Part shown: piece after piece, positions 18,089 through 27,640 of the stretch
Layout: each line of letters starts with the position of its first letter
Position numbering within the stretch: position 1 is the first letter of the stretch
Origin: an uncultured Methanospirillum sp.
Lineage (GTDB): Archaea > Halobacteriota > Methanomicrobia > Methanomicrobiales > Methanospirillaceae
Assembly: GCF_963668475.1 (NCBI RefSeq)
Contig: NZ_OY764544.1
Coordinates: 3,657,986 to 3,721,985, forward strand
Reading direction: 5' to 3'
DNA length: 64,000 nt
Notes under the pieces: generated by a model
Databases searched by the model: none
What the model was told of the DNA's origin: nothing
What the model saw: the letters and a program-made list of their open reading frames with translations, nothing else
Made by a program: the position numbers and the translations under genes

Positions 18089-19828
18089 CTATATCTCTTG
18101 AGCTGATATTAACGATGCATACACCCCGTTTTTATTAAGCAACTCCGTATGTGTTCCCCGTTCAACTATTCTCCCCTCCTTTAGCACGAGGATCTGGTCA
18201 GCGTGGATTATCGTACTTAACCGGTGTGCAATAATCAGAACTGTTCTGCCAGAACTGAGCTCATGGAGTGCCTCCCGGATCTCAAGTTCAGTACAGGTAT
18301 CAAGAGCAGATGTTGCTTCATCCATAATAAGGATCGGGGCATTCTTCAGCACGGCCCTGGCGATTGCAATCCTCTGCCGCTCTCCTCCTGAAAGTCGTAC
18401 TCCACGCTCACCGACGAGGGTGTCATACCCTTTTGGAAGTGATACAACAAACATATGGATTCGTGCGATCCGGGCAGCTCTCATAACCTCTTCATTGGTT
18501 GCATCCGCCCTTCCGAGCCGGATATTTTCAAGGATCGAGGTATTGAGCAGAAAAATATCCTGGGTTACTACCGATATGATCCTTCTGAGTTCTTTTGTTC
18601 GAATAGTACGAATATCATTGGTGTCAAATTTGATTATTCCATCATCAGGATCCCAAAAACGCATAATAAGAGAAGCAAGAGTTGTCTTTCCAGCTCCTGA
18701 TAAACCAACAATTGCTGTTGTACAACCAGATGGGATCTGACATGTAATACCCTTGAGTACAAATGGATCTTCTTCACTATACCTGAACCAGAGATCAGAG
18801 ATCTCAATTTTAGGAACTGTTGAAAATAATATTTTTGAATTATCAGGTTCCCTAACAACAGGAACCATATCCATTATCGTAAAGAATCGTCTAGCTCCTG
18901 CAATTGTCATACTGAGATTTTTGGAAATATCCATGACTTCCCGGATTGGCTCAAATGCCCCCATACAGAGAATAACCGATAATGGAAGAATGACCATATT
19001 GATCGGATAAGAGTGCTTTAGGGATGAAGCAACAATAAGAACTGCTAAAATCCCTATACAAGTAATGCCGAGATATAGTGCAGATGCCCAGGAATTTTTA
19101 AAGACATATGATTTTTGAACGCTTTGATATCTTTTTAATGAATCTACAATAATCTGGCTCTGTTTTTTCTCATTACTGAATGCCAGTATTTCCCAAATCC
19201 CCTGAACACCATCGATAAGAGTAGAATGGAGGTCTCCAGCAGCCCTTTTAAGTCTGGTTCCATTATTCTCATTTATTGAAATTGTTAAGGCCGGGATGAA
19301 TGCTGCAAGTAATAAAAATAAAAGGAGCGTAAATGAGAGATATGGGTGAATAAATGCCATTATAAAGAGGACAAGTACAGGGACCAATATCGCGACAAGG
19401 ATCTGGACAAGGGTATGGGCTATAAATGCTTCAAGCGTATCAATATCATTTAATGCAACAGATACAAGATCTCCAGTTCTTCTTGTAAAAAAGATGGTAG
19501 GTGCCAGTGGATCTATTCTTTGATAGAATTGGAATCTGATATCTGCCATAATATGAAAGGCAGCCTTGTGATTCAGATAGGAGCCTAAAAAACTACATAA
19601 ACCTCGAATGAGCACAAGAAGGATAATAATTACTCCAACGAAAAAAAGATCTCCTACTTGCGAATTATTTAATGCATTAAACACAAGAAATACCGCCAGA
19701 ACTCCGGCAAGAATTGTGGATAGATGTTTGCCAGTCTCAAAGATCATACCAAACACCAGGAGCGGAACATCTGAGCGAACAATGTTGATGAGTCTATTAG
19801 ATAATTGAAAAATTGTAGGATCAGACAT
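18089..19828 (-). CDS. Exporter-fold ABC transporter half (TMD-NBD), second subunit of pair 1
   Basis: A 579-residue fused membrane/ATPase protein: six membrane segments to about residue 310, then a nucleotide-binding domain with Walker A GLSGAGKTT, signature LSGGERQRIAIARAV, Walker B ILIMDEATSALD and H-loop IIAHRLST. It overlaps the upstream partner by eight bases and must form a heterodimer with it. The last 480 bases are almost identical to the end of the gene at 28575-30305, while the rest is far less alike. Exporter-fold pairs beside siderophore-type systems include importers (IrtAB, YbtPQ), so the direction of transport is open. Confidence 0.92.
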   Translation of the reverse strand: MSDPTIFQLSNRLINIVRSDVPLLVFGMIFETGKHLSTILAGVLAVFLVFNALNNSQVGDLFFVGVIIILLVLIRGLCSFLGSYLNHKAAFHIMADIRFQFYQRIDPLAPTIFFTRRTGDLVSVALNDIDTLEAFIAHTLVQILVAILVPVLVLFIMAFIHPYLSFTLLLFLLLAAFIPALTISINENNGTRLKRAAGDLHSTLIDGVQGIWEILAFSNEKKQSQIIVDSLKRYQSVQKSYVFKNSWASALYLGITCIGILAVLIVASSLKHSYPINMVILPLSVILCMGAFEPIREVMDISKNLSMTIAGARRFFTIMDMVPVVREPDNSKILFSTVPKIEISDLWFRYSEEDPFVLKGITCQIPSGCTTAIVGLSGAGKTTLASLIMRFWDPDDGIIKFDTNDIRTIRTKELRRIISVVTQDIFLLNTSILENIRLGRADATNEEVMRAARIARIHMFVVSLPKGYDTLVGERGVRLSGGERQRIAIARAVLKNAPILIMDEATSALDTCTELEIREALHELSSGRTVLIIAHRLSTIIHADQILVLKEGRIVERGTHTELLNKNGVYASLISAQEI

Positions 19829-21644
19829 GAAATGTTCCAGTTGGTACCTTTTTCTTTATATCATCGAACATGCACATTTGTGCGTTAACCATCCGGGAGT
19901 AGAACCCTCCGATATCTACAAGTTCACTGTGAGTTCCTGATTCGACAATTCGTCCTTCATTCATTACCATAATCCGATCTACTTTTTTGATTGTTGAGAG
20001 ACGATGAGCAATGATTAGAACCGTTCGATTCTTGCATAACTCATTCATAGACTCTTTTATCAAAGTTTCACTCTCCCCATCTATGCTAGATGTCGGTTCA
20101 TCAAGAAGAATAATGGGAGAATTTTTTAAAATTGCTCGGGCAATCGTTACCCGTTGTTTTTCTCCACCAGATAACCGGATCCCACGCTCACCAACTATGG
20201 TATTATATCCATCTGGGAATTCAAGAATTCGGTTATGAATATTGGCAATCTTGGCAACTTTAATAATATCATCATCAGAGGCATCAGGTGATCCAAGAAG
20301 GATATTATTTTTAATTGTATCAAAAAAGAGGTAATTCTCCTGTGATACTAGTGAAATCTGTTTTCTGAGTTGAACAAGAGGAAACGCAGAAATGGGAAGA
20401 TTATCGATAAAAATTTGTCCATCCTCTGAATCATAAAAGCGGAAAAGAAGATTAATAATAGTACTTTTTCCTACACCTGAAGCTCCGACCAATGCAACTT
20501 TTTCTCCAGGTCTTATCTCAAAGGAACAGTTTTTTAAAATTTTCCGTTCAGGACTGAATGAAAACCCGACCTTATCAAATTTTATGGATCTGGTAAAGGT
20601 ACATGAAAGTGTAGAATCTAATGGTGATTGAACTGCCGGTTGTTCATTGAGGATATCGTCAATAGCATCCAATGCCCGCTTTCCATGTATACAGTGGAGA
20701 AAATGCTTACTTAATGCAATGACGTGATCATAGAATATCGGACCGATAAATAATACAATCAAAATTTCATCAAATCCAAATACTCCATTTTTGTATTGAA
20801 TGCAGGAGTAAATCAGAGCAAAAATCCATGCGAGATACGGAACAACATCACAGATATAGTGAATCCCAAGAAATAATTTAATAGCTTGGATCAAGGTATA
20901 CTGCATTCTTTTAGCCATTTCATGAACCTCAATTGCCCTGTTCTCGCTTTGGCCAAATAACTTCAAAGTAGTTAATCCCTGGATGCTCTCTGCAAAAAAT
21001 GAACCAAATTCATAGTACTGTTGCCAGATATCCTGCCTTTCATCCCATCCGATCTTAAAAGATAGTGCTATTGAAAACGGTACAAGAGGGACAAAAGAAA
21101 TAAGAATAAATGCAATAGAAAGGTCAAGGCGAATAGCAAATACAACAAATAATATCGCTGGAATAACAAAACAGAGAATGAGATTTGGAATAAAAAAGCC
21201 GGCATATCTTGTTAGAGATTCAATACCATTTAGGATGATTGTTGCAATTGATCCCGAACTAGTTTTTTCAGTATATATTGGGCCAAGGCAGAACAGATGT
21301 TCGTATACACGAGATCGAAGTGTAGAAGTTACAAGATCTGCTGTCTTATACCCGATTATATCCTGAATGGCTGCAAAAATTCCATAAACAATTAATGAGA
21401 AAATTATTTCTCCAATAATCACGTTTAGATGTAAAAGAGTGTATCCTTTTCCGATCTGAACAATGAAAGTACAGATCAAAAAAAGCATAATGATTTTTGA
21501 ACAACTACTTATTAATCCAGCTACGGTAGTTAATAAAAGTTGTTTCTTTATTTCTGCATTGATCTTAAAAATTCTTGTATCAAATATCGTTCCAAAAAGC
21601 CAAGAAAAGAAATTGTCAGATCTTTCAGGTTTTAATTTAAACAT
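19821..21644 (-). CDS. Exporter-fold ABC transporter half (TMD-NBD), first subunit of pair 1
   Basis: A 607-residue fused membrane/ATPase protein. Six membrane segments are followed by an ATPase domain with Walker A GASGVGKST, signature LSGGEKQRVTIARAI, Walker B IILLDEPTSSIDGES and H-loop IIAHRLST, all intact. It resembles the 30302-32137 protein along its length (shared FDTIKNNILLG / YDTIRSNLLFG region). It follows the Isf flavoprotein gene by 115 bases on the same strand and probably belongs to the same operon as the FecC/ATPase/binding-protein genes further upstream. Cargo may be a chelator or its metal complex. Confidence 0.92.
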   Translation of the reverse strand: MFKLKPERSDNFFSWLFGTIFDTRIFKINAEIKKQLLLTTVAGLISSCSKIIMLFLICTFIVQIGKGYTLLHLNVIIGEIIFSLIVYGIFAAIQDIIGYKTADLVTSTLRSRVYEHLFCLGPIYTEKTSSGSIATIILNGIESLTRYAGFFIPNLILCFVIPAILFVVFAIRLDLSIAFILISFVPLVPFSIALSFKIGWDERQDIWQQYYEFGSFFAESIQGLTTLKLFGQSENRAIEVHEMAKRMQYTLIQAIKLFLGIHYICDVVPYLAWIFALIYSCIQYKNGVFGFDEILIVLFIGPIFYDHVIALSKHFLHCIHGKRALDAIDDILNEQPAVQSPLDSTLSCTFTRSIKFDKVGFSFSPERKILKNCSFEIRPGEKVALVGASGVGKSTIINLLFRFYDSEDGQIFIDNLPISAFPLVQLRKQISLVSQENYLFFDTIKNNILLGSPDASDDDIIKVAKIANIHNRILEFPDGYNTIVGERGIRLSGGEKQRVTIARAILKNSPIILLDEPTSSIDGESETLIKESMNELCKNRTVLIIAHRLSTIKKVDRIMVMNEGRIVESGTHSELVDIGGFYSRMVNAQMCMFDDIKKKVPTGTFHV

Positions 21645-21759
21645 AAAATCTATGGTGTGTATCGATATGAAAGATTCATATGGTGAAATAACTGATTTTT
21701 GGCATCAGATTATGTCTGATAATTATGAAAATTAGTTTTTGACCAAAAACCTCGTAATG

Positions 21760-22314
21760 TCATAAAACAAGGGTTTTCCCAATCTGGTATGCCTTTTGGA
21801 GTTCATCTGGTCGCCCTAGTACCTCATCAGGATTAAACAATCCACCAATGATCAGATGGTCTGTTACAGTAAATGTTAAATATGTCAAAGCAAAATCAAA
21901 AACCGGTAATACTGATTTGAATTGACTTGTGTCAGGAGAACCCTGTGTAACAATTACTCCAGCTTTTTTTCCTTCAGAAATCCGTGATTTAAAATTCTCA
22001 TCGATCAGTGCAACCCATCTATCGATAAATTGCTTTATCTGTCCGGTCATATCCGCAAAATATACAGGCGTTCCTATAATAATTGCATCTGCAGCCCTTA
22101 TCTTAGAATAGAGATCCTGCATATCATCATCAATTCTGCAGATATCATGTTCTTTGCAGTATCGACATGCCTGACAGCCACTGATACTTAATCCTGGAAT
22201 CTGAATTAGTTCTGTTGAAGCACCGGCATCCTCTGCCCCCTTAAGTACATGCCGTATGACAGTAGCAGTATTTCCATTTACTCTGGGACTTCCATTAAAC
22301 CCAACCACATACAT
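21760..22314 (-). CDS. Iron-sulfur flavoprotein (Isf-type, flavodoxin fold)
   Basis: A 184-residue NADPH-dependent FMN-reductase-fold protein. The phosphate loop GFNGSPRVNGNTA is at the N terminus. A compact cysteine motif C-x2-C-x2-C-x5-C (GCQACRYCKEHDIC) at about residues 47-58 matches the [4Fe-4S] site of methanogen Isf proteins, which pass electrons from ferredoxin to acceptors such as oxygen or peroxide. GTPVYFADMTGQIKQFIDRW is the usual flavin-site segment. It starts six bases after the methyltransferase stop within a metal-chelate import operon, so reduction of the imported complex to release metal is a reasonable inference. Confidence 0.88.
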   Translation of the reverse strand: MYVVGFNGSPRVNGNTATVIRHVLKGAEDAGASTELIQIPGLSISGCQACRYCKEHDICRIDDDMQDLYSKIRAADAIIIGTPVYFADMTGQIKQFIDRWVALIDENFKSRISEGKKAGVIVTQGSPDTSQFKSVLPVFDFALTYLTFTVTDHLIIGGLFNPDEVLGRPDELQKAYQIGKTLVL

Positions 22315-22319
22315 CAGGA

Positions 22320-23240
22320 CTACACCTCATTAACGTTCCACCAGAGAAGTATGGTTTTATAGTGAACCGGAAAAACACACTGTCCTCCCTCTATTAATGA
22401 ATGTGATTGACAATACTCTCGTATCTTTTCAATCTCTCCGGGTTCTGATACAAATAATCTCCGTGTGTAATCATTGACAAAAGCATCTAGATTCGGATAC
22501 TTTGCTGTAAAATCCTCTTCATAAAACCTTACATTTGGCAAAATGCCCATTTGCATAATTACATGTAAAAGAACATCTCCCTTAGGTGCACGATGGTACT
22601 TTTGGCCATGAACCATCGGCCATAAATCAAGGAGAATCTTCTCCCATGGAGTGGTGTCGAGAAACCAAAGAAGACAAACCGTTCCTTTTGATAATGAGCA
22701 CATCTTATCAACTGCAGACCTGATGTCTGGCATACCCAGCGACATACTGGCAATAACGAGATCATACGGCCCGGATAGGTCACTCTCTTCTACCAACTCC
22801 CATCTTTTCATCACCGGAGTAACCGTTTTCAGATTATGGTTGGAACAGTTCTCCATAAGAACAGTAACCATTCCATCAGATGGTTCAACCACTGTAACAA
22901 CAGCTCCTTTTTCAGCAAATGGGATTGCAAGTGAACCCGGTCCCCCACCAACATCCAGAACTTTTGTTCCAGGATTAATCTTTACATGTTCATGTATCGG
23001 TTTATAGAGGGCAGAGTAGGTTTGAGCAAACTGCCATAAACCTCGTGCCTGTTCTGGTGTCTTCCAAAAATCCAGGCACTCCATCTCACCATGACTCGCT
23101 ATGTACCTATTGATCTGCATTGTCCAGACTTCAGCCCAGTCAGTTGTTTCTGCAGGATGAATTGGAAGATTTTCAAGGTTATTTATTACACTCATTGTCT
23201 TACTTCCAGAAGGATAAAAAAAGGTTGTTTCGTATCTCAC
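22320..23240 (-). CDS. Class I SAM-dependent methyltransferase, type B
   Basis: A methyltransferase of up to 306 residues. Motif I VLDVGGGPGSLAIPFAEKG is followed by VVEPSDGM, a mid block MKRWELVEESD, LVIASMSLGM, CLLWFLDTTPW and KGDVLLHVIMQMGILPNV. The VEP-x2-GM loop, the LWF/YWF segment and the late HV-x3-GI-x-P block are shared with the proteins at 27641, 46235 and 61620. Its start overlaps the binding-protein stop by four bases; an internal Met at 23195 is an alternative. It lies in the operon between the binding proteins and the Isf gene. Confidence 0.88.
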   Translation of the reverse strand: MRYETTFFYPSGSKTMSVINNLENLPIHPAETTDWAEVWTMQINRYIASHGEMECLDFWKTPEQARGLWQFAQTYSALYKPIHEHVKINPGTKVLDVGGGPGSLAIPFAEKGAVVTVVEPSDGMVTVLMENCSNHNLKTVTPVMKRWELVEESDLSGPYDLVIASMSLGMPDIRSAVDKMCSLSKGTVCLLWFLDTTPWEKILLDLWPMVHGQKYHRAPKGDVLLHVIMQMGILPNVRFYEEDFTAKYPNLDAFVNDYTRRLFVSEPGEIEKIREYCQSHSLIEGGQCVFPVHYKTILLWWNVNEV

Positions 23241-24424
23241 GAAGAAAAAGCCCAGTCCATCATTTGAGCGGATGCAATATTTTTGGCCATGGTATCATCA
23301 ACATTATAGACATTCTTATAAAAGTTGATAAGCCAGTCTCCAAGATCAATATCTGCAAATTTTTCTGGATATGCAGCTTTTGCAATAACCATTGCTTCAA
23401 TCGGATAACTCTCACGTTTATCACAATTTGCCGGAAGCCAAGGCATGGAGGATAGGCGGTTCTCCTTTATCGCCTTCATGTCTTTAAGTACCTGATAGTA
23501 TGGTGCTTCCTGGATCTCTCTCACCGGATGATAGCCATGTGCTGTTGAAAGGACGATTACATCAGGTTCTGTTGCAATTACCTGTTCAGCATTTATCGTT
23601 TTGAAATCCCCTTTATCCTGATATGCATTCTTTGCATGGACGATATCCTCTATCATGTAATTTTCTAGAGTATCTGATCCATATACGCCACCTGCTCCTC
23701 CGTCTCCACGTTTCTTTGCAGACATACCAAAGATTAATACTTTAGGTTTTTGATCATCAGCGATATCAGCAGTCCTCGTTTTTATATCCTGAACTGATTT
23801 TTCAAGATATGAAGCAATCTTCTTTGCTTCTTGATCTTTACCAAAGACACTTCCGATAATCTGAACTTCCTTGGAGAAAGTATCCAGGCTTAGTGGAACC
23901 CCTGTCGTAACAGCGGAATTAGGACCATATGTAAGAACAACCGGAATCCCCATGGATTCAAGAGTATCAATTGCCTTGTTCATGGATTCTATCTCTCCAA
24001 AGTAATTACAGTCACCTGCCCGAATAAAAACCACATCGGGTTTTAATTCTGCAATTTTTTCATAGTTTGGAGGGGTTCCAAGTTTACTCACAACAGTAAT
24101 ATTGTTGAATTTAGGATACAGAGTCTGAATAACCGAACTACCCGGAGTTAAGGTGATATTTTCTCCCTTAATCGATGGATATGACCAACTAAACTTAGTG
24201 TTTATTACTGGAGTTCCGGTTCCTACAAGGGTATCCATTTCTCCAAGACTGTATAATACAGCCTCAACCATACCATCACTAATAGTGATTACACGGTTTA
24301 TCTGGTCTGGAACAGTTACCTGTTTACCACGACCATCAGTTATTGTTCGATCAGCAAATGCCAAGGTAGAAGTTACAAGTAACATCATTAGGATACTTAT
24401 CGTGATCAATCTTGTAAAATTCAT
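23237..24424 (-). CDS. Metal-chelate/cobalamin-type solute-binding protein, tandem copy 2
   Basis: About 395 residues, exported. The signal segment TISILMMLLVTSTLAFA is followed by DRTITDGRGKQVTVPDQINRVI (family opener). It is a tandem paralogue of the protein encoded just upstream (24448-25641), with nearly the same C terminus. Two cysteines in conserved places, RAGDCNYFG and LPANCDKRES, are shared with that copy and could bind metal or each other. I place the start at 24424 (MNFTRLITI) because GGTAATC lies just upstream and the longer frame would overlap the previous gene. Confidence 0.9.
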   Translation of the reverse strand: MNFTRLITISILMMLLVTSTLAFADRTITDGRGKQVTVPDQINRVITISDGMVEAVLYSLGEMDTLVGTGTPVINTKFSWSYPSIKGENITLTPGSSVIQTLYPKFNNITVVSKLGTPPNYEKIAELKPDVVFIRAGDCNYFGEIESMNKAIDTLESMGIPVVLTYGPNSAVTTGVPLSLDTFSKEVQIIGSVFGKDQEAKKIASYLEKSVQDIKTRTADIADDQKPKVLIFGMSAKKRGDGGAGGVYGSDTLENYMIEDIVHAKNAYQDKGDFKTINAEQVIATEPDVIVLSTAHGYHPVREIQEAPYYQVLKDMKAIKENRLSSMPWLPANCDKRESYPIEAMVIAKAAYPEKFADIDLGDWLINFYKNVYNVDDTMAKNIASAQMMDWAFSS

Positions 24425-24447
24425 GTTGATTACCAAAAATAGAAGAG

Positions 24448-25641
24448 TTATGATGCAAATGCCCAATCCATCTTCTGTGCATCTGCTATCTTTCTGGCCA
24501 TGTTCTCATCGACATTGTACACATTTTTGTAAAAGTCAATAAGCCAGTCGCTAATATTAATATCAGCAAACTTGTCCGGATATGCGGCTTTTGCAAGGAC
24601 CATAGCTTCTATCGGATAACTCTCTCGCTTATCACAGTTAGCCGGCATCCATGGCATAGACATAATACGATCATTTTTGATTGCCGGCATATCCTTAATA
24701 ATCTGATAATAGGGTGCATCCTTTAATTCCCCAACTGGATGATATCCACGCCAGGTTTCCAGAACGATTACATCAGGATTTGATGCAATAATCTGTTCAG
24801 CGTTTAAGACCTTTGCATTTCCTGTATCCTGGAATGCATTCTTGGCATTGACGATATCTTCGGTCAAATATGAGTCAAGCGTATCAACGCCCCAGGTTCC
24901 CGCAGACCCGGTATCGCTTCCACCCTTATTGGAAAGCCCAAGAAGGAGGACTTTAGGTTTTTTCTCGTCTGCAACATCAGAGGTTTTTTGTTTTATGGAA
25001 TCTACTGATTGCTCTAGGTATGCGGCTAATTTACCAGCCTGTTCTTCTTTTCCAAAAACATCTCCGATAATCTTAATCTCATTGGAAATTGAATCAAGAT
25101 CGGTCTCTGTACTGTTGTTCTTTGTAATGGCTGCATTTGGTCCGAAGGTTACTACTGTCGGAATTCCCATCGATTCGAGAGTATCAATCACCTTATTCAA
25201 TGATTTTAGGTCATCCCAGTAGTTACAATCACCAGCCCTTATTATGAATACATCAGGTTTGAGTTCTGCAATTTTTTCATAATTCGGAGCAGTTCCCCTT
25301 CCAATTACAGATGGTATCTCTTTAATTTTTGGATAAATAGTCTCTATAACCGTATGACCTGGAGTGATGGTGACATTTTCACCTTTTACTGATGGATACC
25401 CCCATTTTACTGAAATGTTCCATAAAAATGGAGAAGTACCAACAATCTTATCGATCTCACCAAGATTATACATGATGGCTTCATCAAATCCATCACTACT
25501 GGTGACAACACGGTTTATCTGGTCAGGTAATGTAACCTGAACGCCTCTTCCATCAGTTATTGTCCGATCCGCATAAACAGCAGAAAACGAACAGATAATC
25601 ATAAACATAATACATACATGAAACAATCGAAAATCCTTCAT
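24448..25641 (-). CDS. Metal-chelate/cobalamin-type solute-binding protein, tandem copy 1
   Basis: About 397 residues with signal segment FHVCIMFMIICSFSAVYA, then DRTITDGRGVQVTLPDQINRVV. Like its neighbour it has RAGDCNYWD and MPANCDKRESYPIEAM. The presence of two related binding proteins for one permease suggests two ligands, or two forms of one ligand such as methylated and unmethylated. The start MKDFRLFH at 25641 is preceded by GGATGGT; an ATG at 25650 is also in frame. The gene follows the ATPase gene by 15 bases. Confidence 0.9.
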   Translation of the reverse strand: MKDFRLFHVCIMFMIICSFSAVYADRTITDGRGVQVTLPDQINRVVTSSDGFDEAIMYNLGEIDKIVGTSPFLWNISVKWGYPSVKGENVTITPGHTVIETIYPKIKEIPSVIGRGTAPNYEKIAELKPDVFIIRAGDCNYWDDLKSLNKVIDTLESMGIPTVVTFGPNAAITKNNSTETDLDSISNEIKIIGDVFGKEEQAGKLAAYLEQSVDSIKQKTSDVADEKKPKVLLLGLSNKGGSDTGSAGTWGVDTLDSYLTEDIVNAKNAFQDTGNAKVLNAEQIIASNPDVIVLETWRGYHPVGELKDAPYYQIIKDMPAIKNDRIMSMPWMPANCDKRESYPIEAMVLAKAAYPDKFADINISDWLIDFYKNVYNVDENMARKIADAQKMDWAFAS

Positions 25642-25656
25642 ACCAACCATCCGGTG

Positions 25657-26442
25657 TTAATTACCACACATTTTCCGGGGAATTTCCCCGGGCATTACAA
25701 CCCGAGTCCCTGATAATTCAGGAACAGAGCAGAGATCATCATACAGTTCGTGGATAGTATCCTGATTTATTACATCATAGGGATCACCTGAGGTCAACAC
25801 GGCACCATTTTTCATCACAATTACACTATCACAGAACCAAAGAACATGGTTTGGATCATGACTGCATGCAAAGACTGTTTTTCCTGAATCTGCAATATTT
25901 CTCAAAATTTTCCAGATTCGAAGTTGGTTTGAAAAGTCCAATGCTGACGTTGGCTCATCAAGAAGAAGAAGCGGAGTATCCTGCGCAAGTGCCCGTGCAA
26001 TGAGCACCAGTTGACGCTGCCCACCAGATAACCGGTTATACGGAAGATCAGCCAGATTTGAAATGCCTACACGTTCAAGGGCATCAGATACCATATCCAA
26101 ATGAACTTTTTTTGCACGGAAAAAACCACTCTGATGGGGGGTTCTTCCCATGAGGACGATCTCATGAACAGTAAAAGGGAAAGGAGGTTTATGTTCCTGT
26201 GGAACATAAGCCACAGAACACGCCAGTTCAGATACTGAGTATGTACTGATTTCTTTACCGTTTACCTGAATTTTTCCTCCTAGTTTTGGGATGAATTTTA
26301 GACAGCTTTTAAACAGGGTCGTTTTTCCGCACCCATTCGGTCCAAATAATGCGCATAAATTTCCCGAAGGGACTGAAAAGGACATACCCTTGACAACAGG
26401 AATATCAGTGTATCCACATTTCAGATCTGATACGTCTAACAT
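25657..26442 (-). CDS. FecE/BtuD-type metal-chelate ABC ATPase
   Basis: A 261-residue ATPase from the ATG at 26442 (MLDVSDLKCGY), two bases after the permease stop; a longer frame to 26550 would run inside the permease gene and is not credible. Walker A is GPNGCGKTT, the signature LSGGQRQLVLIARAL and Walker B LLLLDEPTSALDFSNQ. It powers the FecCD permease encoded immediately upstream. The C-terminal tail GEIPRKMCGN is short. Confidence 0.9.
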   Translation of the reverse strand: MLDVSDLKCGYTDIPVVKGMSFSVPSGNLCALFGPNGCGKTTLFKSCLKFIPKLGGKIQVNGKEISTYSVSELACSVAYVPQEHKPPFPFTVHEIVLMGRTPHQSGFFRAKKVHLDMVSDALERVGISNLADLPYNRLSGGQRQLVLIARALAQDTPLLLLDEPTSALDFSNQLRIWKILRNIADSGKTVFACSHDPNHVLWFCDSVIVMKNGAVLTSGDPYDVINQDTIHELYDDLCSVPELSGTRVVMPGEIPRKMCGN

Positions 26443-26444
26443 AA

Positions 26445-27518
26445 TTATCCAAAGATGTATTTTCCTTTGTTTCTCAGAAGATAGCAGAGATAGGGAGCTC
26501 CAAGAAGAGAAGTGATAATTCCAACAGGTATCTCTGAACTCGTAAGGCAACGGGCAACGGTATCACAGATAATCATGTAAATACCACCGACCATAAACGA
26601 AGCCGGGATTACAAACCGGTTATCCGGACCAAAAATAATTCGAGTTGCATGGGGAACCATCAAACCGACCCATGCAATAATGCCAACAAGAGAGACTGAA
26701 ATGGCAGTTAAGAATGTCGCAACTGAGATGAGAACGAGTTTATATTTTTCTGGATGAACCCCAAGAGCCCGTGCTTCCTCATCTCCCATTGAGAGAACAT
26801 TTATCTTCCAACTCAATACCCAGGCGATTATCACCATTACAAGAGCACATGGCCAGAGTAATTCTACATCACTCCACCCGGCATAGTAAAACCCACCCAT
26901 CAGCCAAAAGACGATCTCACGAAGTGCCGTTGCATCAGCGAGGTATTTCATGAGAGAGACAAGTGCAGCAAAGATTGATCCAATAATTACTCCGGATAGA
27001 ATGAGAGAAACAATAGGTGTCTCACTCTTAGATGTTGCGAGAACATATGCCAAAACAACAGCCAGACTTCCAAAGGCAAAGGCAAGTATCTGAATCGAAA
27101 AAAACTCAGTTGGAAATACAATCCCAAGTGCTGCTCCAAATGCAGCTCCTGATGATACTCCAAGAATATACGGATCAACAAGTGGATTGCGGAGACATCC
27201 CTGAAATACAGCCCCAGATACCGAAAGAGCCCCACCCACCATTAAAGCCAGAAGAATACGTGGGATCCGGATCTTCCAGACTATAGCATCATGTAGTGGC
27301 TCAATTACTGTTTCAGGGTTATTCCCAGTAATATGGTGAGCAATAATAGTCCAGACTTCGCTGACAGATATATGATATGCTCCAAGTATTATAACATAGA
27401 TTGTAAGCCCTAAAAGGAAAATTAAAATTAAAATAAGAAAAATGCATTTGATTTTATAAATATTATTTATATTAAAATTAAGGATTTGAATTTCTGCGAA
27501 AGAACGTTTTTTTTGCAT
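26445..27518 (-). CDS. FecCD-family metal-chelate permease
   Basis: A 357-residue permease with about ten helices. Conserved blocks are RIPRILLALMVGGALSVSGAV, NPLVDPYILGVSSGAAFGA, the helix turn GDEEARALGVHPEKY and VGIIAWVGLMVPHATRII, with SLLGAPYLCYLL near the end. It is the first gene of the leftward operon 27518-18089 (permease, ATPase, two binding proteins, methyltransferase, Isf, exporter-fold pair). The N terminus has a basic cytoplasmic stretch of about 25 residues. Confidence 0.9.
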   Translation of the reverse strand: MQKKRSFAEIQILNFNINNIYKIKCIFLILILIFLLGLTIYVIILGAYHISVSEVWTIIAHHITGNNPETVIEPLHDAIVWKIRIPRILLALMVGGALSVSGAVFQGCLRNPLVDPYILGVSSGAAFGAALGIVFPTEFFSIQILAFAFGSLAVVLAYVLATSKSETPIVSLILSGVIIGSIFAALVSLMKYLADATALREIVFWLMGGFYYAGWSDVELLWPCALVMVIIAWVLSWKINVLSMGDEEARALGVHPEKYKLVLISVATFLTAISVSLVGIIAWVGLMVPHATRIIFGPDNRFVIPASFMVGGIYMIICDTVARCLTSSEIPVGIITSLLGAPYLCYLLRNKGKYIFG

Positions 27519-27640
27519 AAATTGATGAATAAGATATTAAGTATGATAATATATGTATTACGATTTTATAAGAAATAATGAGGATTAAAAATAAATATTA
27601 CAATAATTAATAAAATCCAAACCCAATATATAAACAATAC
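27519..27640. promoter_or_regulatory. Divergent promoter region
   Basis: A very A/T-rich 122-base gap between the leftward permease operon and the rightward methyltransferase gene. TATATAAACAAT lies about 15 bases before the ATG at 27641, consistent with a nearly leaderless transcript. AGTATGATAATATATGTATTACG at about 27541-27563, given here in pieces GTATGAT and GTATTACG, contains partial half-sites of the regional dyad but not the full TAC-N13-GTA form. Confidence 0.45.
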
